Source: Acidobacteriaceae bacterium (GTDB lineage Bacteria > Acidobacteriota > Terriglobia > Terriglobales > Acidobacteriaceae). Taken from it: 64,000 nucleotides of DNA. The translations under genes and the position numbers were made by a program. The DNA lies in contig DAIDGW010000220.1 of assembly GCA_027452245.1 (NCBI GenBank), forward strand, positions 1 to 64,000. The letters run 5' to 3'. The notes under the pieces were generated by a model, which saw nothing but the letters and a program-made list of their open reading frames with translations, was not told the DNA's origin and did not search any database. This document shows positions 10,157 through 20,569 of the stretch, piece by piece (position 1 is the stretch's first letter; each line of letters starts with the position of its first letter).

Positions 10157-10543
10157 ACGGCAGTCATCGTGCAAGCTGGCGAACGCCCTGCGAAAATGCT
10201 CCAGTCGTGTTCGATGAGATTCCACCTCGGCGAGCCCCGGAGCCAGCGGTTTTACATTTTTAATTTTGCATTCATTTCTGCATTTTCCCCAGTATTGTTC
10301 GCAACCACGTGGCCTCTTTGGTGGCACCCGCTGTCATTTCAGGACAAGTTTGTGTTAGGGGTTTGATAAGGAGCAAGCGCTGATGGCCGAACCCGTCTGT
10401 GATGCACGGACATCGTGACCGACCTCGCGGCCGCCCCGCTCTTGAACACGCGAAAGCTGCGGCAGTTCCTCTGTTACACTGCCCACGAAAACGACGTAGA
10501 CGTCCCGGCTGTTTCAAGATTTCCAGAGTGAACGGAAGGTGAC

Positions 10544-10798
10544 ATGAACATCGAAATCATCTCGTGCCCGACCTGAACTGGCAATCAGGCCAAGGCTGCG
10601 AGTCTCGCGGCCCGAATCAGGGAACGGATCGGCATCACACCTACCATCAAATCGGGCGCCGTTGGCCAATTCGATGTGATCGCGGACGGCGAGCCAGTTG
10701 CCACCCGAGGCGGAAACTGGTTCACGCGCAGATTTGGCGCAGGCTATCCAGATCTGGACCGTCTGCTCGATGCGCTCGAAAAGCGAATCCGAAAATAA
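10544..10798 (+). CDS. putative selenoprotein, SelW/Rdx-like (CxxU), 84 residues with UGA read as Sec at codon 11
   Basis: MNIEIISCPTUTGNQAKAASLAARIRERIGITPTIKSGAVGQFDVIADGEPVATRGGNWFTRRFGAGYPDLDRLLDALEKRIRK*; in-frame TGA at 10574-10576; RBS-like GGAAGGT just before the ATG; resembles SelW layout (CxxU, G.F.V...G, C-terminal helix). Confidence 0.75.
10594..10612 (+). promoter_or_regulatory. candidate bacterial SECIS hairpin
   Basis: GGCUGCGA-GUC-UCGCGGCC, 8-bp stem (one G-U pair) with a 3-nt loop starting with G; loop begins 26 nt after the UGA. Confidence 0.65.
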
Positions 10799-11040
10799 AC
10801 CACCGGCCATTTCACTACGCGAGCTCGAAGTGTGACAAGCTTGGCGCGGGTTGCCGGCGCGTTTCGGCCACTTGGCCGTCTGATCACCCGGCCGCAAAAG
10901 AACGACGAGCAGAGATGCAGGCTAGACGATCTCCTGAGTCATGTAGCAGCAAAGCCCAGCCCTCGACCGCGAAGTCTGAGGCACGCGCTGCGGCGTCGGC
11001 CCCCTAACGTCCGCAAAACAAAAAGAGCAGGCAGCGTTCC

Positions 11041-11208
11041 TCATCCGCGCTTGAGAAATCTCAGGTAGAAAGCTGCGAAAACCAGCACGATTCCTATATT
11101 GGCGATCAGCCTTTCCCAGAAGCGGTGCCGGAAGAACAGGAAATCCACGCCGACTACTGCGGCCACCATCAGCAATACGTAGAGCACGATCGTTAGCTGC
11201 TTTTCCAT
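11041..11208 (-). CDS. hypothetical small membrane protein
   Basis: MEKQLTIVLYVLLMVAAVVGVDFLFFRHRFWERLIANIGIVLVFAAFYLRFLKRG, two hydrophobic helices; start re-assigned. Confidence 0.6.
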   Translation of the reverse strand: MEKQLTIVLYVLLMVAAVVGVDFLFFRHRFWERLIANIGIVLVFAAFYLRFLKRG

Positions 11209-11834
11209 CTTGCTCTTAATATTAAACAAATCCCGGTTAGACAGGTCCGCCTGTTCCCCTAAACCACCACCTGTTTTCCTTCTCCCCGGCTCTGGGCTTC
11301 TGTGGGAGCGGCACCCTGAGCAGGTGCTGATCGGGCCTTCGTCCATAAGGCTCAATCATTTACAGCGAATGTACATACATAATGATAGCTACTGCGATAT
11401 ATGGAATCGACGCCAGGGTGGTTTCCTGCCCCCTAGGGCGATTTCTGGCCTCCGGCCGACGTCCGGGATGGTGGATGTCGAGGTCGTCGCTCTAATGGCA
11501 TTGCAGGCCCCGCAAAGGGCATTCTGGGCGAGGCTCTGAGCGCCGAACCAAAACTTCTGAAGTGTACATACAATTGTGGAACTACTTGCAGTCTCGGGTC
11601 CGATAAATCGAGGCGTTCTGCGGAAGCTGAATCGAATCAAGCACTTGTGGGCGACCCCGCCCGAAGTGCTCGGTTGAATACTAATCGATGCCGAAGGTGC
11701 TGTTGCGATTTTCAACAACTCTATTCAGGCAATCGCTTTACCCGAGAACGCCGCCCCGGATCGTGATCCATTTTGCCGGCATTTCCCTGCGCGATGGGGA
11801 GGATCAGACGGCCCGGCTCCGGCGGCGTCTCCCG

Positions 11835-12518
11835 TTATTCATCGGCAAGTCGCGCTGCCTGCTTGAATATTTCCACGAACATCGTCCGCGTCAGCTTTCC
11901 TGTCTGCGTATTCTGATTCGACGGATGATATGAGGCCAGCAGGATTTTCCTATCCGGCATCCGGTAACTGACGCCATGCTTGAAAACGTATGCGGCACGG
12001 CGCGCGAGCAGTCCGCGGCGTTTCAGATGATTGAGATAAGCATCGAAGCCAATCTTTCCCAGCGCCACGATCACCCTCACATCTTTCAATCCGGCCAGTT
12101 CCCGATCGAGATACTCCGAGCAGTTTAGGAGTTCCTGCGGCAAGGGCTTGTTGTCCGGAGGCGCGCATCGCACCGCGGCGGTGATGTACAGATCTTTCAG
12201 TCTGAGTCCGTCGTTGCGATCGGTCGCGGTGGGCTGGCTGGCAAAGCCGGTTTCGTGCAGCACGGGATACATGAAGTTGCCGGACGAATCCCCAGTAAAG
12301 GGACGCCCGGTGCGATTCGAGCCGTGTGCCCCGGGAGCCAGACCGAGAATGAGGACGCGCGCCTTGGCATCTCCAAAGCCTGGGACAGGTTTGCCCCAGT
12401 ACTCCCAATGAAGATATGCACGACGCTTGACGCGCGCGACCTCCCGCCGGTACTCCACCAGTCGCGGACAACGCGTGCAGGCGATGACTTCTTTATTCAG
12501 GATTGAAAGCCAGGACAT
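11835..12518 (-). CDS. uracil-DNA glycosylase, family 5 (UdgB-like)
   Basis: Cys motif CTRCPRLVEYR, LGLAPGAHGSNRTGRPFTGDSSG, VALGKIGFDAY, SYHPSNQNTQTGKL. Confidence 0.9.
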   Translation of the reverse strand: MSWLSILNKEVIACTRCPRLVEYRREVARVKRRAYLHWEYWGKPVPGFGDAKARVLILGLAPGAHGSNRTGRPFTGDSSGNFMYPVLHETGFASQPTATDRNDGLRLKDLYITAAVRCAPPDNKPLPQELLNCSEYLDRELAGLKDVRVIVALGKIGFDAYLNHLKRRGLLARRAAYVFKHGVSYRMPDRKILLASYHPSNQNTQTGKLTRTMFVEIFKQAARLADE

Positions 12519-12814
12519 CGCTGCCCATTACAACATATCAGGAAGAGCTCAGAGGCTACTCAGGCGGCCACTCCGTACCGAAATGCCATGTTCGCCTTCC
12601 GAGAAAGTGAGGTTCCCGCCTGGGCTTTCCGCGGCAATAATTCAGGCCGGATTAAGGGTCCCGCATCCCACCTCTTGCAATTGAGGCCGGAGCGGGCGTA
12701 TAGACCAATAAGCGTCTCCGCCGCTCCGAAAACGGAGCGGACTGGGTTCTCGAAAAAACTGGGGAGTTTTCCCTCAAATTCATCGGAATTGCTGAATTCT
12801 GTGGAGGAACATTT

Positions 12815-13339
12815 ATGGCCACGCTGAATGTCAATGGAGTGCAACGGGAAGTCGAGGCTTCGCCCGACACACCGCTGCTTTACGTTCTGCGCAACGATCT
12901 TCAGCTCATCGGTCCGCAGTTCGGCTGTGGCCTGGCGCAGTGCGGGGCCTGCGCGGTTCTGATCGACGGCAAGGAAGCGCGTTCCTGTGTGACCGCCCTG
13001 TCCGACGTAGCTGCTCACCAGGAAATCACCACGCTCGAAGGCCTGCCCGCGCGCTGGGCGAAGCAGAAAGGCCTTTCCGCCGACGAAGCGAAGTCCGCGC
13101 TTCATCCCGTGCAGCAGGCCTGGATCGAAGAGCAGACTCCGCACTGCGGATTTTGCCAGAACGGCATGATGATTAAGGCCACCGAACTGCTCGAGAGCAA
13201 TCCGAATCCCACTGTGGCGCAAATCAAAGACGCCTTCACCAATTCGGGACCGTCTCCGAACCTCTGCCGCTGCGGCACTTATACCGCGATCATTGAAGCC
13301 GTGCAACATGCCGCCACGATCATGGCGAAAGGGAGATAA
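12815..13339 (+). CDS. (2Fe-2S)-binding small subunit of a molybdenum hydroxylase (IorA-like)
   Basis: FGCGLAQCGACAVLIDG and CGFCQNGMMIKA...CRCGTY. Confidence 0.92.
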   Translation: MATLNVNGVQREVEASPDTPLLYVLRNDLQLIGPQFGCGLAQCGACAVLIDGKEARSCVTALSDVAAHQEITTLEGLPARWAKQKGLSADEAKSALHPVQQAWIEEQTPHCGFCQNGMMIKATELLESNPNPTVAQIKDAFTNSGPSPNLCRCGTYTAIIEAVQHAATIMAKGR

Positions 13340-13341
13340 CG

Positions 13342-15726
13342 ATGGCCAGCATAAGCGAAAAACCAATGGACGTTTTCGGAGCCACACTCTCGCGCCGTCA
13401 TTTTCTGAAAGCCGGAGGCATTCTCGCGGTTGGATTCAGTGTTGCCGGTCCGGAATTGCTCACGGCAGGCACGAGCCAGCGCACAACCATGAAGAACTCG
13501 CTCGATCCCACGCTGCCCAGTTCCTGGATCGAGATTCATCCCGACAACACGATTTTAATCCGCACCGGCAAAAACGATTTCGGCCAGAGCACTACCTTCA
13601 CCGCCTACAGGCAGATTGTGGCCGATGAATTGAGCGTGCCCTTCGAGGCGATCACCACCGTCATCGCTGGCGATACGGATAAAACGCCCGATGGCAGCGG
13701 CGCCTTCGACTTCCTTGGCGGAGGGATGCCGAACATCCGCAAGGCCGCCGCCTACACGCATCAGGCCCTGCTCGATCTCGCCTCCGAACGCCTGGGCGTA
13801 CCGAAAAGCAAGCTGGCAGTGAAAGACGGAATCGTCTCGGGAGGCGGAAAGAGCGTTTCCTACGGCGATCTCGTCAAGGATCAGCAACTGAAGCTCACGA
13901 TCCCGGTGAAAGGCAGCCTGACCAGCATCTCTGGATTGACGATCGAAGGCAATCCGCCGATGAAGCCGGTCAGTGAATATACCGTGATTGGCAAGTCGTT
14001 CAAAAATTCGGTTACCAGTTCAAAAGTTGCGGCCAAAGAAACCTGGGCGACCGATGTGCGGTTGCCCGGCATGTTGCATGCCCGTGTCGTGCATCCGAAA
14101 ACGCTGGGCTCAACGCTCGTCTCCGCGGGCAAACTCGACCAGGCGAAATTCCCCAACTCCCAGGTCATCGTAAAGGGAAACCTTGTAGGCGTGGTGGCTT
14201 CCAGCGAGTGGGAGGCAATCCAGGCGGCCGATCAGGTGGCAAAAGACACAAAGTGGACCGACTGGAAAGGACTGCCCGGCAACGCGAAGCTTTATCAGCA
14301 ACTTCGAAAACAAAGCGATTGGACAGCCGCGCCGGTGCAGAAGAGTGACGATACAAAAGGAAGCCCCGCAGCCGTGCTGGCCTCGGCTCACAAGAAGCAT
14401 TCCGCAACCTACGAACTGCCCTACATGAAGCACGCGCCCATCGGCCCGACCATGGCTCTCGCCGATGTCCAGGCCGATGGCACGGTGCACATCTACACCC
14501 ACAACCAAAATCCGCAAGCGCTTCGCGGAGAGATCGCGAAGATGCTTCACACCACCCCCGATCAGGTGATTGTGCACGCCTATCCCGGGCCCGGCCACTA
14601 CGGGCGTTCGAACGGCGGAAACGCCGGCGCTGAGGACGAAGCCGTGCTGCTCTCGCAAGCCGTGGGCAAACCGGTGCGCGTGCAGTGGATGCGCGCTGAC
14701 GATATGCAGTGGTCCACGCAATCTCCCGCGGCTTTTTCGGATATTCAGATTGCCCTCGACGACAATCACAAAATTGTGGCGTATCAGGCCGACCACTACA
14801 TGCCTGCCATGCAAGACGATCGTCCGGTCGGTGCGGTGCTGGCGGGCCTGCCCACGATGTCGGCGCCCGATGTCCACTCCGGCGGCGCGACCTCCACTGT
14901 CAACGAGATTCAGGATCCCTGGATTTACACTTCCGTGCCCAACGTTCTCGAGCGCGGCCATGGCACCTTCCAGGTAGGACAAAAAGCCTCGCCGATCGCG
15001 GTCGGCCTGCGCGATCACAGCATGCGCACGCCCGTGCAATATCAGCAGAACTATCCGCGAGAGTTGGCCATGAATGAGGCCGCGGCGCTGGCCGGAGTGG
15101 ACGCCATTCAGTTCCGCATCGACAATGCCAGGACCGGCAATAAGAAGACCGACAGTGCGAAAGCAGAACGGCTGATCGGCGTGCTGAACTCCGTGCGCGA
15201 TGCCTCCGGCTGGGATACCCGTCCTTCGCCGCATTCCGGCGCCGTCTCGACCGGGCCGCAGCCCGTGCGCGGCCGTGGCGTGTCGTCACTCCTGCGGAAC
15301 GGAACCTACTGGGCCTGCGTCTGTCACATCGCTGTCACTCCCGACAGCGGCGTGATCAAGGTGGAGAAGTATACGATCGCGGTCGATCCCGGCATCATCG
15401 TGAACCCGCTGCAACTCAAGCGTCAGGTACAAGGCGGCGCGGTGATGGGCATCAGCCATGCCCTGCTCGAAGAAGTCCTGTTTGATGAGAGCGGCGTAAC
15501 CCAGTATGACTGGAATAGCTATCCCATCCTGACGATGGCCGACATTCCCGAGATTAAGGTTGAGCTGATCAACAATCCGAAGGTCGGCAGCTACGGAGGA
15601 GGATCGGAAGCGGCGAACGCGCTGGCCGCACCCGCGATTGCAGCCGCCCTGCACGACGCCACGGGGAAAATTCTGCGCCGTCTCCCGCTGAAACCCGAGT
15701 ACGTAAAGGCGATGCTATCAACATAG
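13342..15726 (+). CDS. molybdopterin-binding large subunit of a molybdenum hydroxylase (IorB-like), Tat-type leader
   Basis: Leader SRRHFLKAGGILAVGFSVAGPEL; xanthine-dehydrogenase-family large-subunit architecture; one codon gap after the small subunit. Confidence 0.92.
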   Translation: MASISEKPMDVFGATLSRRHFLKAGGILAVGFSVAGPELLTAGTSQRTTMKNSLDPTLPSSWIEIHPDNTILIRTGKNDFGQSTTFTAYRQIVADELSVPFEAITTVIAGDTDKTPDGSGAFDFLGGGMPNIRKAAAYTHQALLDLASERLGVPKSKLAVKDGIVSGGGKSVSYGDLVKDQQLKLTIPVKGSLTSISGLTIEGNPPMKPVSEYTVIGKSFKNSVTSSKVAAKETWATDVRLPGMLHARVVHPKTLGSTLVSAGKLDQAKFPNSQVIVKGNLVGVVASSEWEAIQAADQVAKDTKWTDWKGLPGNAKLYQQLRKQSDWTAAPVQKSDDTKGSPAAVLASAHKKHSATYELPYMKHAPIGPTMALADVQADGTVHIYTHNQNPQALRGEIAKMLHTTPDQVIVHAYPGPGHYGRSNGGNAGAEDEAVLLSQAVGKPVRVQWMRADDMQWSTQSPAAFSDIQIALDDNHKIVAYQADHYMPAMQDDRPVGAVLAGLPTMSAPDVHSGGATSTVNEIQDPWIYTSVPNVLERGHGTFQVGQKASPIAVGLRDHSMRTPVQYQQNYPRELAMNEAAALAGVDAIQFRIDNARTGNKKTDSAKAERLIGVLNSVRDASGWDTRPSPHSGAVSTGPQPVRGRGVSSLLRNGTYWACVCHIAVTPDSGVIKVEKYTIAVDPGIIVNPLQLKRQVQGGAVMGISHALLEEVLFDESGVTQYDWNSYPILTMADIPEIKVELINNPKVGSYGGGSEAANALAAPAIAAALHDATGKILRRLPLKPEYVKAMLST

Positions 15727-15786
15727 TGCGAAGCGGGCATGAAGATGTCCCGCAGAAGGACGGGCCTTGGTGGGCGATCCCGCACC

Positions 15787-17298
15787 TCACGCTACTTCCT
15801 GCGACTCAGAGATGTCGGCTGATTTCTTGAGGGGGAACATCACCCGAATCGACGTCCCGGTGCCATTGGACTCAATGTCGAGCGTTCCGCGGAGTTGAAT
15901 CACCCGTTCTCGCATGCCTCGGACGCCCACTCCCACCGGCCCCGAGCCTAGCAGCACGGCCTTTTTCTCCGGAGGAATACCCTTGCCTTCATCGTGGATT
16001 TCGAGCAGCAGCGCGTCCTGCGACCGGGTTAGCCGGACACTCGCCTTCTTGCTTCCAGAATGCCGGTGCACATTCGTGAGGCACTCCTGCACCACGCGGA
16101 AAATCGCGATCTCCAGTTCGGGATTCACGCGTCCGAAATCTTCGGCCAGATCCAGCGTGGTGGCGATGCCGCTTCGTTTCGCGAATCCATCGATGTACCA
16201 CTGCAGCGCAGAGCACAATCCCATTTCATCCAGCAGCGGAGGATGCAGCAGATGCGACATGGTGCGCAGCTCAGAACTCAAGCTCTGCAATAGCGTTTCC
16301 GTGTCCGAGATCAGGTTGGTTCGATCGCCACCCGCGCCGTTCGTCCTCTTCAATTGAGCAACGTTCATGGCGAGCGCCGCGACGATCTGTCCGGCGCTGT
16401 CATGCAGTTCGCGCGCCAGCCGCCGGCGTTCTTCGTCCTGAATTTGCAGCAGGCGTGCACTGAGTTCACGGGCTGCATCCTGCGCCACTTTGCGTTGGGT
16501 TATGTCGCGTACTGCGCTGGTGAACAACAATCCCTGCTCAGTTTCCAGCGGACTGAGGCTGATCTCCACAGGAAATTCCCGGCCGTCCTTGCGCAAAGCG
16601 TACAGCTCCAGAGCTTCGTCGATCGACCGAGAGCGCGGCTCGGATGCGAAACTGCTTCGCTGCGGAAGGTGACGATTGCGGAACCGAGCCGGCATCAGCA
16701 TTTCCACCGGTTGTCCCAACAACTCCTCCCGCGTGTAGCCAAAAACTTTCTCGGTTTGCGAATTTATGAAGACGATCTTCCCATCCTTGTCAGTCACCAC
16801 CATCGCGTCGGGCGCCGACTCGAGCAGCGCCCGGAATCTCGCCTCGGCGCGAGCTAACTCAGCCGTGCGATGCGTTTCTTCTTCCGCCGCCATCCGGCGG
16901 CGTGCACTGCGGCGGTATCCCTCCGCCAACCCGATGATGAAGACACCCAGTACGACGAAGCTCACCAATCCGTAAATTTCACGGCGGTCCTCGAAGTGGA
17001 AGGTGTGATAAGGAGGGATGAGCCAATACCAGATCCCCAGCGTTTCAATCACTAACGCGACTAAGGACTGCCAGAATCCGCAGTACCACGCCGCGAAAAC
17101 GATCGACAGCCATGCCAGATGATAGGGATTGTGTTCTCCAAATGCGAAAACCAGCGCTTTGCGAAGCAGGAGAGAGGCAATGGCCGCCAGAATCGCCAGC
17201 GCGTAACGGACAGTTTGCTGCCCGGTATTGTTCAGCAGCGCAGGTTCGAAAACCTGCTGCCAGCGTTTCAGACCTTCCGATTTAGAACCTGAACCCAC
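15787..17298 (-). CDS. PAS sensor histidine kinase (DUF4118-like N-terminus, HisKA_3 type)
   Basis: Hydrophobic N-terminus, PAS (RFRALLESAPDAMVVTDKDGKIVFIN), RRRLARELHDSAGQ, HATPase. Confidence 0.88.
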   Translation of the reverse strand: MGSGSKSEGLKRWQQVFEPALLNNTGQQTVRYALAILAAIASLLLRKALVFAFGEHNPYHLAWLSIVFAAWYCGFWQSLVALVIETLGIWYWLIPPYHTFHFEDRREIYGLVSFVVLGVFIIGLAEGYRRSARRRMAAEEETHRTAELARAEARFRALLESAPDAMVVTDKDGKIVFINSQTEKVFGYTREELLGQPVEMLMPARFRNRHLPQRSSFASEPRSRSIDEALELYALRKDGREFPVEISLSPLETEQGLLFTSAVRDITQRKVAQDAARELSARLLQIQDEERRRLARELHDSAGQIVAALAMNVAQLKRTNGAGGDRTNLISDTETLLQSLSSELRTMSHLLHPPLLDEMGLCSALQWYIDGFAKRSGIATTLDLAEDFGRVNPELEIAIFRVVQECLTNVHRHSGSKKASVRLTRSQDALLLEIHDEGKGIPPEKKAVLLGSGPVGVGVRGMRERVIQLRGTLDIESNGTGTSIRVMFPLKKSADISESQEVA

Positions 17299-17500
17299 AG
17301 CGGACCCGCTCCCATTCTAATGCTTTCAAGAATGACGGTGGGGTCGAGCAAACGTAACAGCACCCCCAGTACATTGAAAGCTACTTTACCCGGGCTATCG
17401 ACCGCGGCAAGCGCCAAGATGCGCCATGGTGCGGAGCTAGAACCATTCAACTCCATTGTTGGACGTGCGTGGAAATATTCGGGGCAGGGCCGGCTGTAGT

Positions 17501-18805
17501 TTAGCTACTGCGCGCCTGAGCAGCCGCTCTTTTCGGGAAGAGTTCTCCGATGCGGCGGATCTGAGCGCCCACGCCTTTCAGTTTCTCTTCAATGCGCTCG
17601 TAGCCGCGATCGATGTGATAGACGCGGTCGATGATGGTCTCGCCGTCGGCGACCAGCGCGGCCAGCACGAGTGAAGCGGACGCGCGCAGATCGCTGGCCA
17701 GCACTGCGGCGGCGCTGAGCGGACTCTTGCCGCGCACCACCGCGCGCCGTCCCTCAATCTTGATATTCGCGCCCATGCGCACCAGTTCCTGCGCGTGCAT
17801 GAAACGGTTCTCGAAAATATTTTCCGTAACGATTGACGAGCCTTCCGCCTGTGTGACCAGCGCCATGAACTGCGCCTGCATGTCGGTGGGGAATCCCGGA
17901 TATTCTTCGGTGAGAATGTCGCAAGCTTTCAGAGGATTGTCGCCCATCACGCGTACCGACTCTCCATTGGGACGCGTTTTCACGCCCGCTTCTTCCAACT
18001 TGCGCAGCAACGCCCCGAGATGCTCGGGATCGCATCCGGCCACGTTGAGATCGCCGCCAGTGATCGCCCCAGCAATGATGAATGTTCCAGCCTCAATGCG
18101 ATCCGGAATGATGCGGTGTTTCGCGCCTTTCAGACGGCTTACGCCCTTCACGCGAATGGTTTCCGAGCCTGCGCCTTCGATCTTGGCTCCCATTTTGTTG
18201 AGCAGATCGGCGAGGTCGGCGACTTCGGGCTCACGCGCGCAGTTCTGCATGATGGTCTCGCCCTCGGCGAGTGTGGCTGCCATCAGCAGGTCTTCGGTTC
18301 CGGTTACGGTAATTTTGTCGAAAACAATTTCCGCGCCCTTCAGGCGATGGGCGCGTGCTTCGATGTATCCGTGCTCCTGAACGATCTGCGCTCCCAGGCG
18401 CTCCAGGCCTTTGATGTGAAGATCAATGGGACGGGCGCCGATGGCACAACCGCCGGGCAGGGAAACGCGGGCGCGTCCGCAGCGCGCCACCAGCGGGCCA
18501 AGCACCAGAGTGGAGGCGCGCATGGTCTTTACCAATTCGTAAGATGCCTCGGGAGCCTCCAGTTTTTCGCACTGAATGGTGGTGCGGTGCTGCGCTCGTC
18601 CGTAGCCGAGTTCGACCTCGGCTCCCATGGCCGTCAGCAGATTGCGCGTCGTCTGTATGTCGCGGACCTGCGGAATGTTCTCCAGAATGACTGGCTCTTG
18701 GGTGAGCAGGGCAGCGGCCATGCACGGAAGCGCGGCGTTTTTGGCTCCGCTCACGCGCACCGTTCCCAGCAACGGCTCGCCTCCGCGGATTACGAATTTA
18801 TCCAT
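17501..18805 (-). CDS. murA: UDP-N-acetylglucosamine 1-carboxyvinyltransferase
   Basis: [12 protein letters not shown], active-site [32 protein letters not shown]. Confidence 0.96.
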   Translation of the reverse strand: MDKFVIRGGEPLLGTVRVSGAKNAALPCMAAALLTQEPVILENIPQVRDIQTTRNLLTAMGAEVELGYGRAQHRTTIQCEKLEAPEASYELVKTMRASTLVLGPLVARCGRARVSLPGGCAIGARPIDLHIKGLERLGAQIVQEHGYIEARAHRLKGAEIVFDKITVTGTEDLLMAATLAEGETIMQNCAREPEVADLADLLNKMGAKIEGAGSETIRVKGVSRLKGAKHRIIPDRIEAGTFIIAGAITGGDLNVAGCDPEHLGALLRKLEEAGVKTRPNGESVRVMGDNPLKACDILTEEYPGFPTDMQAQFMALVTQAEGSSIVTENIFENRFMHAQELVRMGANIKIEGRRAVVRGKSPLSAAAVLASDLRASASLVLAALVADGETIIDRVYHIDRGYERIEEKLKGVGAQIRRIGELFPKRAAAQARSS

Positions 18806-19004
18806 GGATGAGTCACGTCCTCAAAAGTCGATTGTAACGTCGAACGGCGGAGGAGAGGGTTACCCCAGAGGGCACGGAAGAAAGTAACATCCAGAAGAAA
18901 GCCGATTCACTTCGGCTAACAATCGGGCACAAGAATCGCAATCTGCGGCGTTCTTTCAGCAGAAGTTTTCCCGAGCAGGTTCATTGTCGGATCGGAGGCG
19001 TGAC

Positions 19005-19733
19005 ATGAAATGCATTCTCGGTTGTCTGGTTCTGATGGTTCTTTCGGTGCCGCTGGCCTTTACGCAGGACCGGCCGTCGGTGGCGGCACAGCCTAACACG
19101 ATTTACGTCGGCGCGGACGGAAAGTACGAGGCGGCGCCCGATACGGCCGTCATCCAGTTCAATGTTTCGGTGCAGGACAGTACGGCGCAAGAGGCCTACG
19201 CGCACGCGTCGCAGGAAACGGAAAAAGTCCGCCAGGCGCTGCGGGCCAACGGAATCGATCCGAAGTCGGCCAATATCGGATATTTCTCGGTGCAGCCCGT
19301 GTATGACTATCGCAATCCCAAGCAGAAACTGATTGGCTACCGCGTCACTTCCGACGTCAGTCTGAAGCTGAAAGATTTTTCGAAGATCGGCCCGATCACC
19401 CAGCAATTGGCGGACGCCAATGTGAGCGAAGCGCAGAACGTGAACTATACGCTCGAAAATATGGACGACGCCAAGAACAAAGCGGTTGAAGATGCCTATC
19501 GCCGGGCCCGGAACTCCGCTGAAACACTGGCGCACGCCAGCGGACGGCTGCTGGGAACGCTGTCTTATGCTTCGGTGGACACGTTTGAGAACGCTCGGCC
19601 GATCATGCCGCGGATGGCGCGTTCCATGGCGATGGCAGCGGCGGCGCCTGCGCCCACAGAAGAATTCTCGCCGCAGACGATTACGGTAACGGCGCACGTC
19701 AATGCCGTGTTTCAGATGAGGCCGTCGGAGTGA
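19005..19733 (+). CDS. SIMPL-domain (DUF541) secreted protein
   Basis: Signal peptide; IYVGADGKYEAAPDTAVIQFNVSVQD...; start re-assigned to MKCILG. Confidence 0.85.
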   Translation: MKCILGCLVLMVLSVPLAFTQDRPSVAAQPNTIYVGADGKYEAAPDTAVIQFNVSVQDSTAQEAYAHASQETEKVRQALRANGIDPKSANIGYFSVQPVYDYRNPKQKLIGYRVTSDVSLKLKDFSKIGPITQQLADANVSEAQNVNYTLENMDDAKNKAVEDAYRRARNSAETLAHASGRLLGTLSYASVDTFENARPIMPRMARSMAMAAAAPAPTEEFSPQTITVTAHVNAVFQMRPSE

Positions 19734-19816
19734 ATTCGTTCAGCGGCAGAAAGCCGTTTTTCGGGAAGACTTAACCGGCGCCTGGAGGCGTGCCGTCACA
19801 AAGCACGATGGAAATT

Positions 19817-20569
19817 TCAGCGCAGGGCTTCGGTGCGGGAGATGCGGCCGGCATCGACGGTGATCGCCCGCTGCACTTCCATCTGAATGGAGCTTCCGAC
19901 CTCGAGCCTCACGTCTGGACCGCGCTTGAGCAGCGCCCATGCAATCCCGGCGGCAGCGCCCGCGGCGGCTCCAGCACGGGCTCCGTTCAAGCCTCCGGCA
20001 AGAGCACCGCCGGTGGCTCCAGCCATGGTTCCGATGGCGCCGCCCTCGGCCGCCTGCTCAACTTTCTTGCCCGTCGTCTTATCCTGCTGAATCGTGCCTT
20101 CCTTATCTTTCATGGTTGTGTTCTCGGCGCCGGGCGTGTTCTCCACGGAGGCGGGCAGCATGACCGTGTATCCGTCGGGATAAATCAGCGAAGTGAAATG
20201 GATGAGGATCTCGGCACGTCCTTTGACGCGGCCCGCGCGGCGCACGTGCGAAATCTTGCCCTGCACGAACGTTCCGGCAGGAACCAGAACGCGGTCGTTG
20301 AGCACGAAGGGAAACGCGGTCTTTGCGTACACAGAATCGCCATCGCGTGCATTCTTGGTGGAGATCGCTTGCGTGAGCGTGAGAGGAATTTGAGTTCCGG
20401 CAGGGATAACGAGGGTATTCGCGTCGGGGGGCGACGAGGGAGCCGCGGCCGACGCATCCTGGGAAGCGGGCGCCAATGCCGAAGACGGATTTGCTGTCTG
20501 GGCGCTTACAGTCGGGACTGCGGTGAAGGTCAGCAAAGAACTCAGCAAAGTCATCCACGCCAAGCGCAT
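19817..20569 (-). CDS. secreted protein with TrbI/VirB10-like segment and Ala/Gly-rich zipper
   Basis: Signal peptide; LVIPAGTQIPLTLTQAISTKNARDGDSVYAKTAFP...VPAGTFVQGKI; GAIGTMAGATGGALAGGLNGARAGAAAGAAAG; paralogue at 61930-62586. Confidence 0.65.
   Translation of the reverse strand: MRLAWMTLLSSLLTFTAVPTVSAQTANPSSALAPASQDASAAAPSSPPDANTLVIPAGTQIPLTLTQAISTKNARDGDSVYAKTAFPFVLNDRVLVPAGTFVQGKISHVRRAGRVKGRAEILIHFTSLIYPDGYTVMLPASVENTPGAENTTMKDKEGTIQQDKTTGKKVEQAAEGGAIGTMAGATGGALAGGLNGARAGAAAGAAAGIAWALLKRGPDVRLEVGSSIQMEVQRAITVDAGRISRTEALR

Noticed and set aside
10514-10897. Minus-strand ORF (127 aa) and plus-strand ORF 10564-11007 over the selenoprotein region
   Set aside because: Low-complexity Arg/Ser/Pro-rich translations with no family features; both are shadow frames of the Sec-containing gene.
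11367-11575. Two GTACATAC-containing sites about 200 bp apart in a gene-poor stretch
   Set aside because: Too short and too few to distinguish from chance without genome-wide counts.
12560-13387. 275-aa minus-strand ORF across the iorA-like gene
   Set aside because: Overlaps the well-supported 2Fe-2S subunit and has no recognisable features.
14110-15234. 374-aa minus-strand ORF opposite the molybdenum hydroxylase large subunit
   Set aside because: Antisense shadow; the sense gene has clear family motifs.
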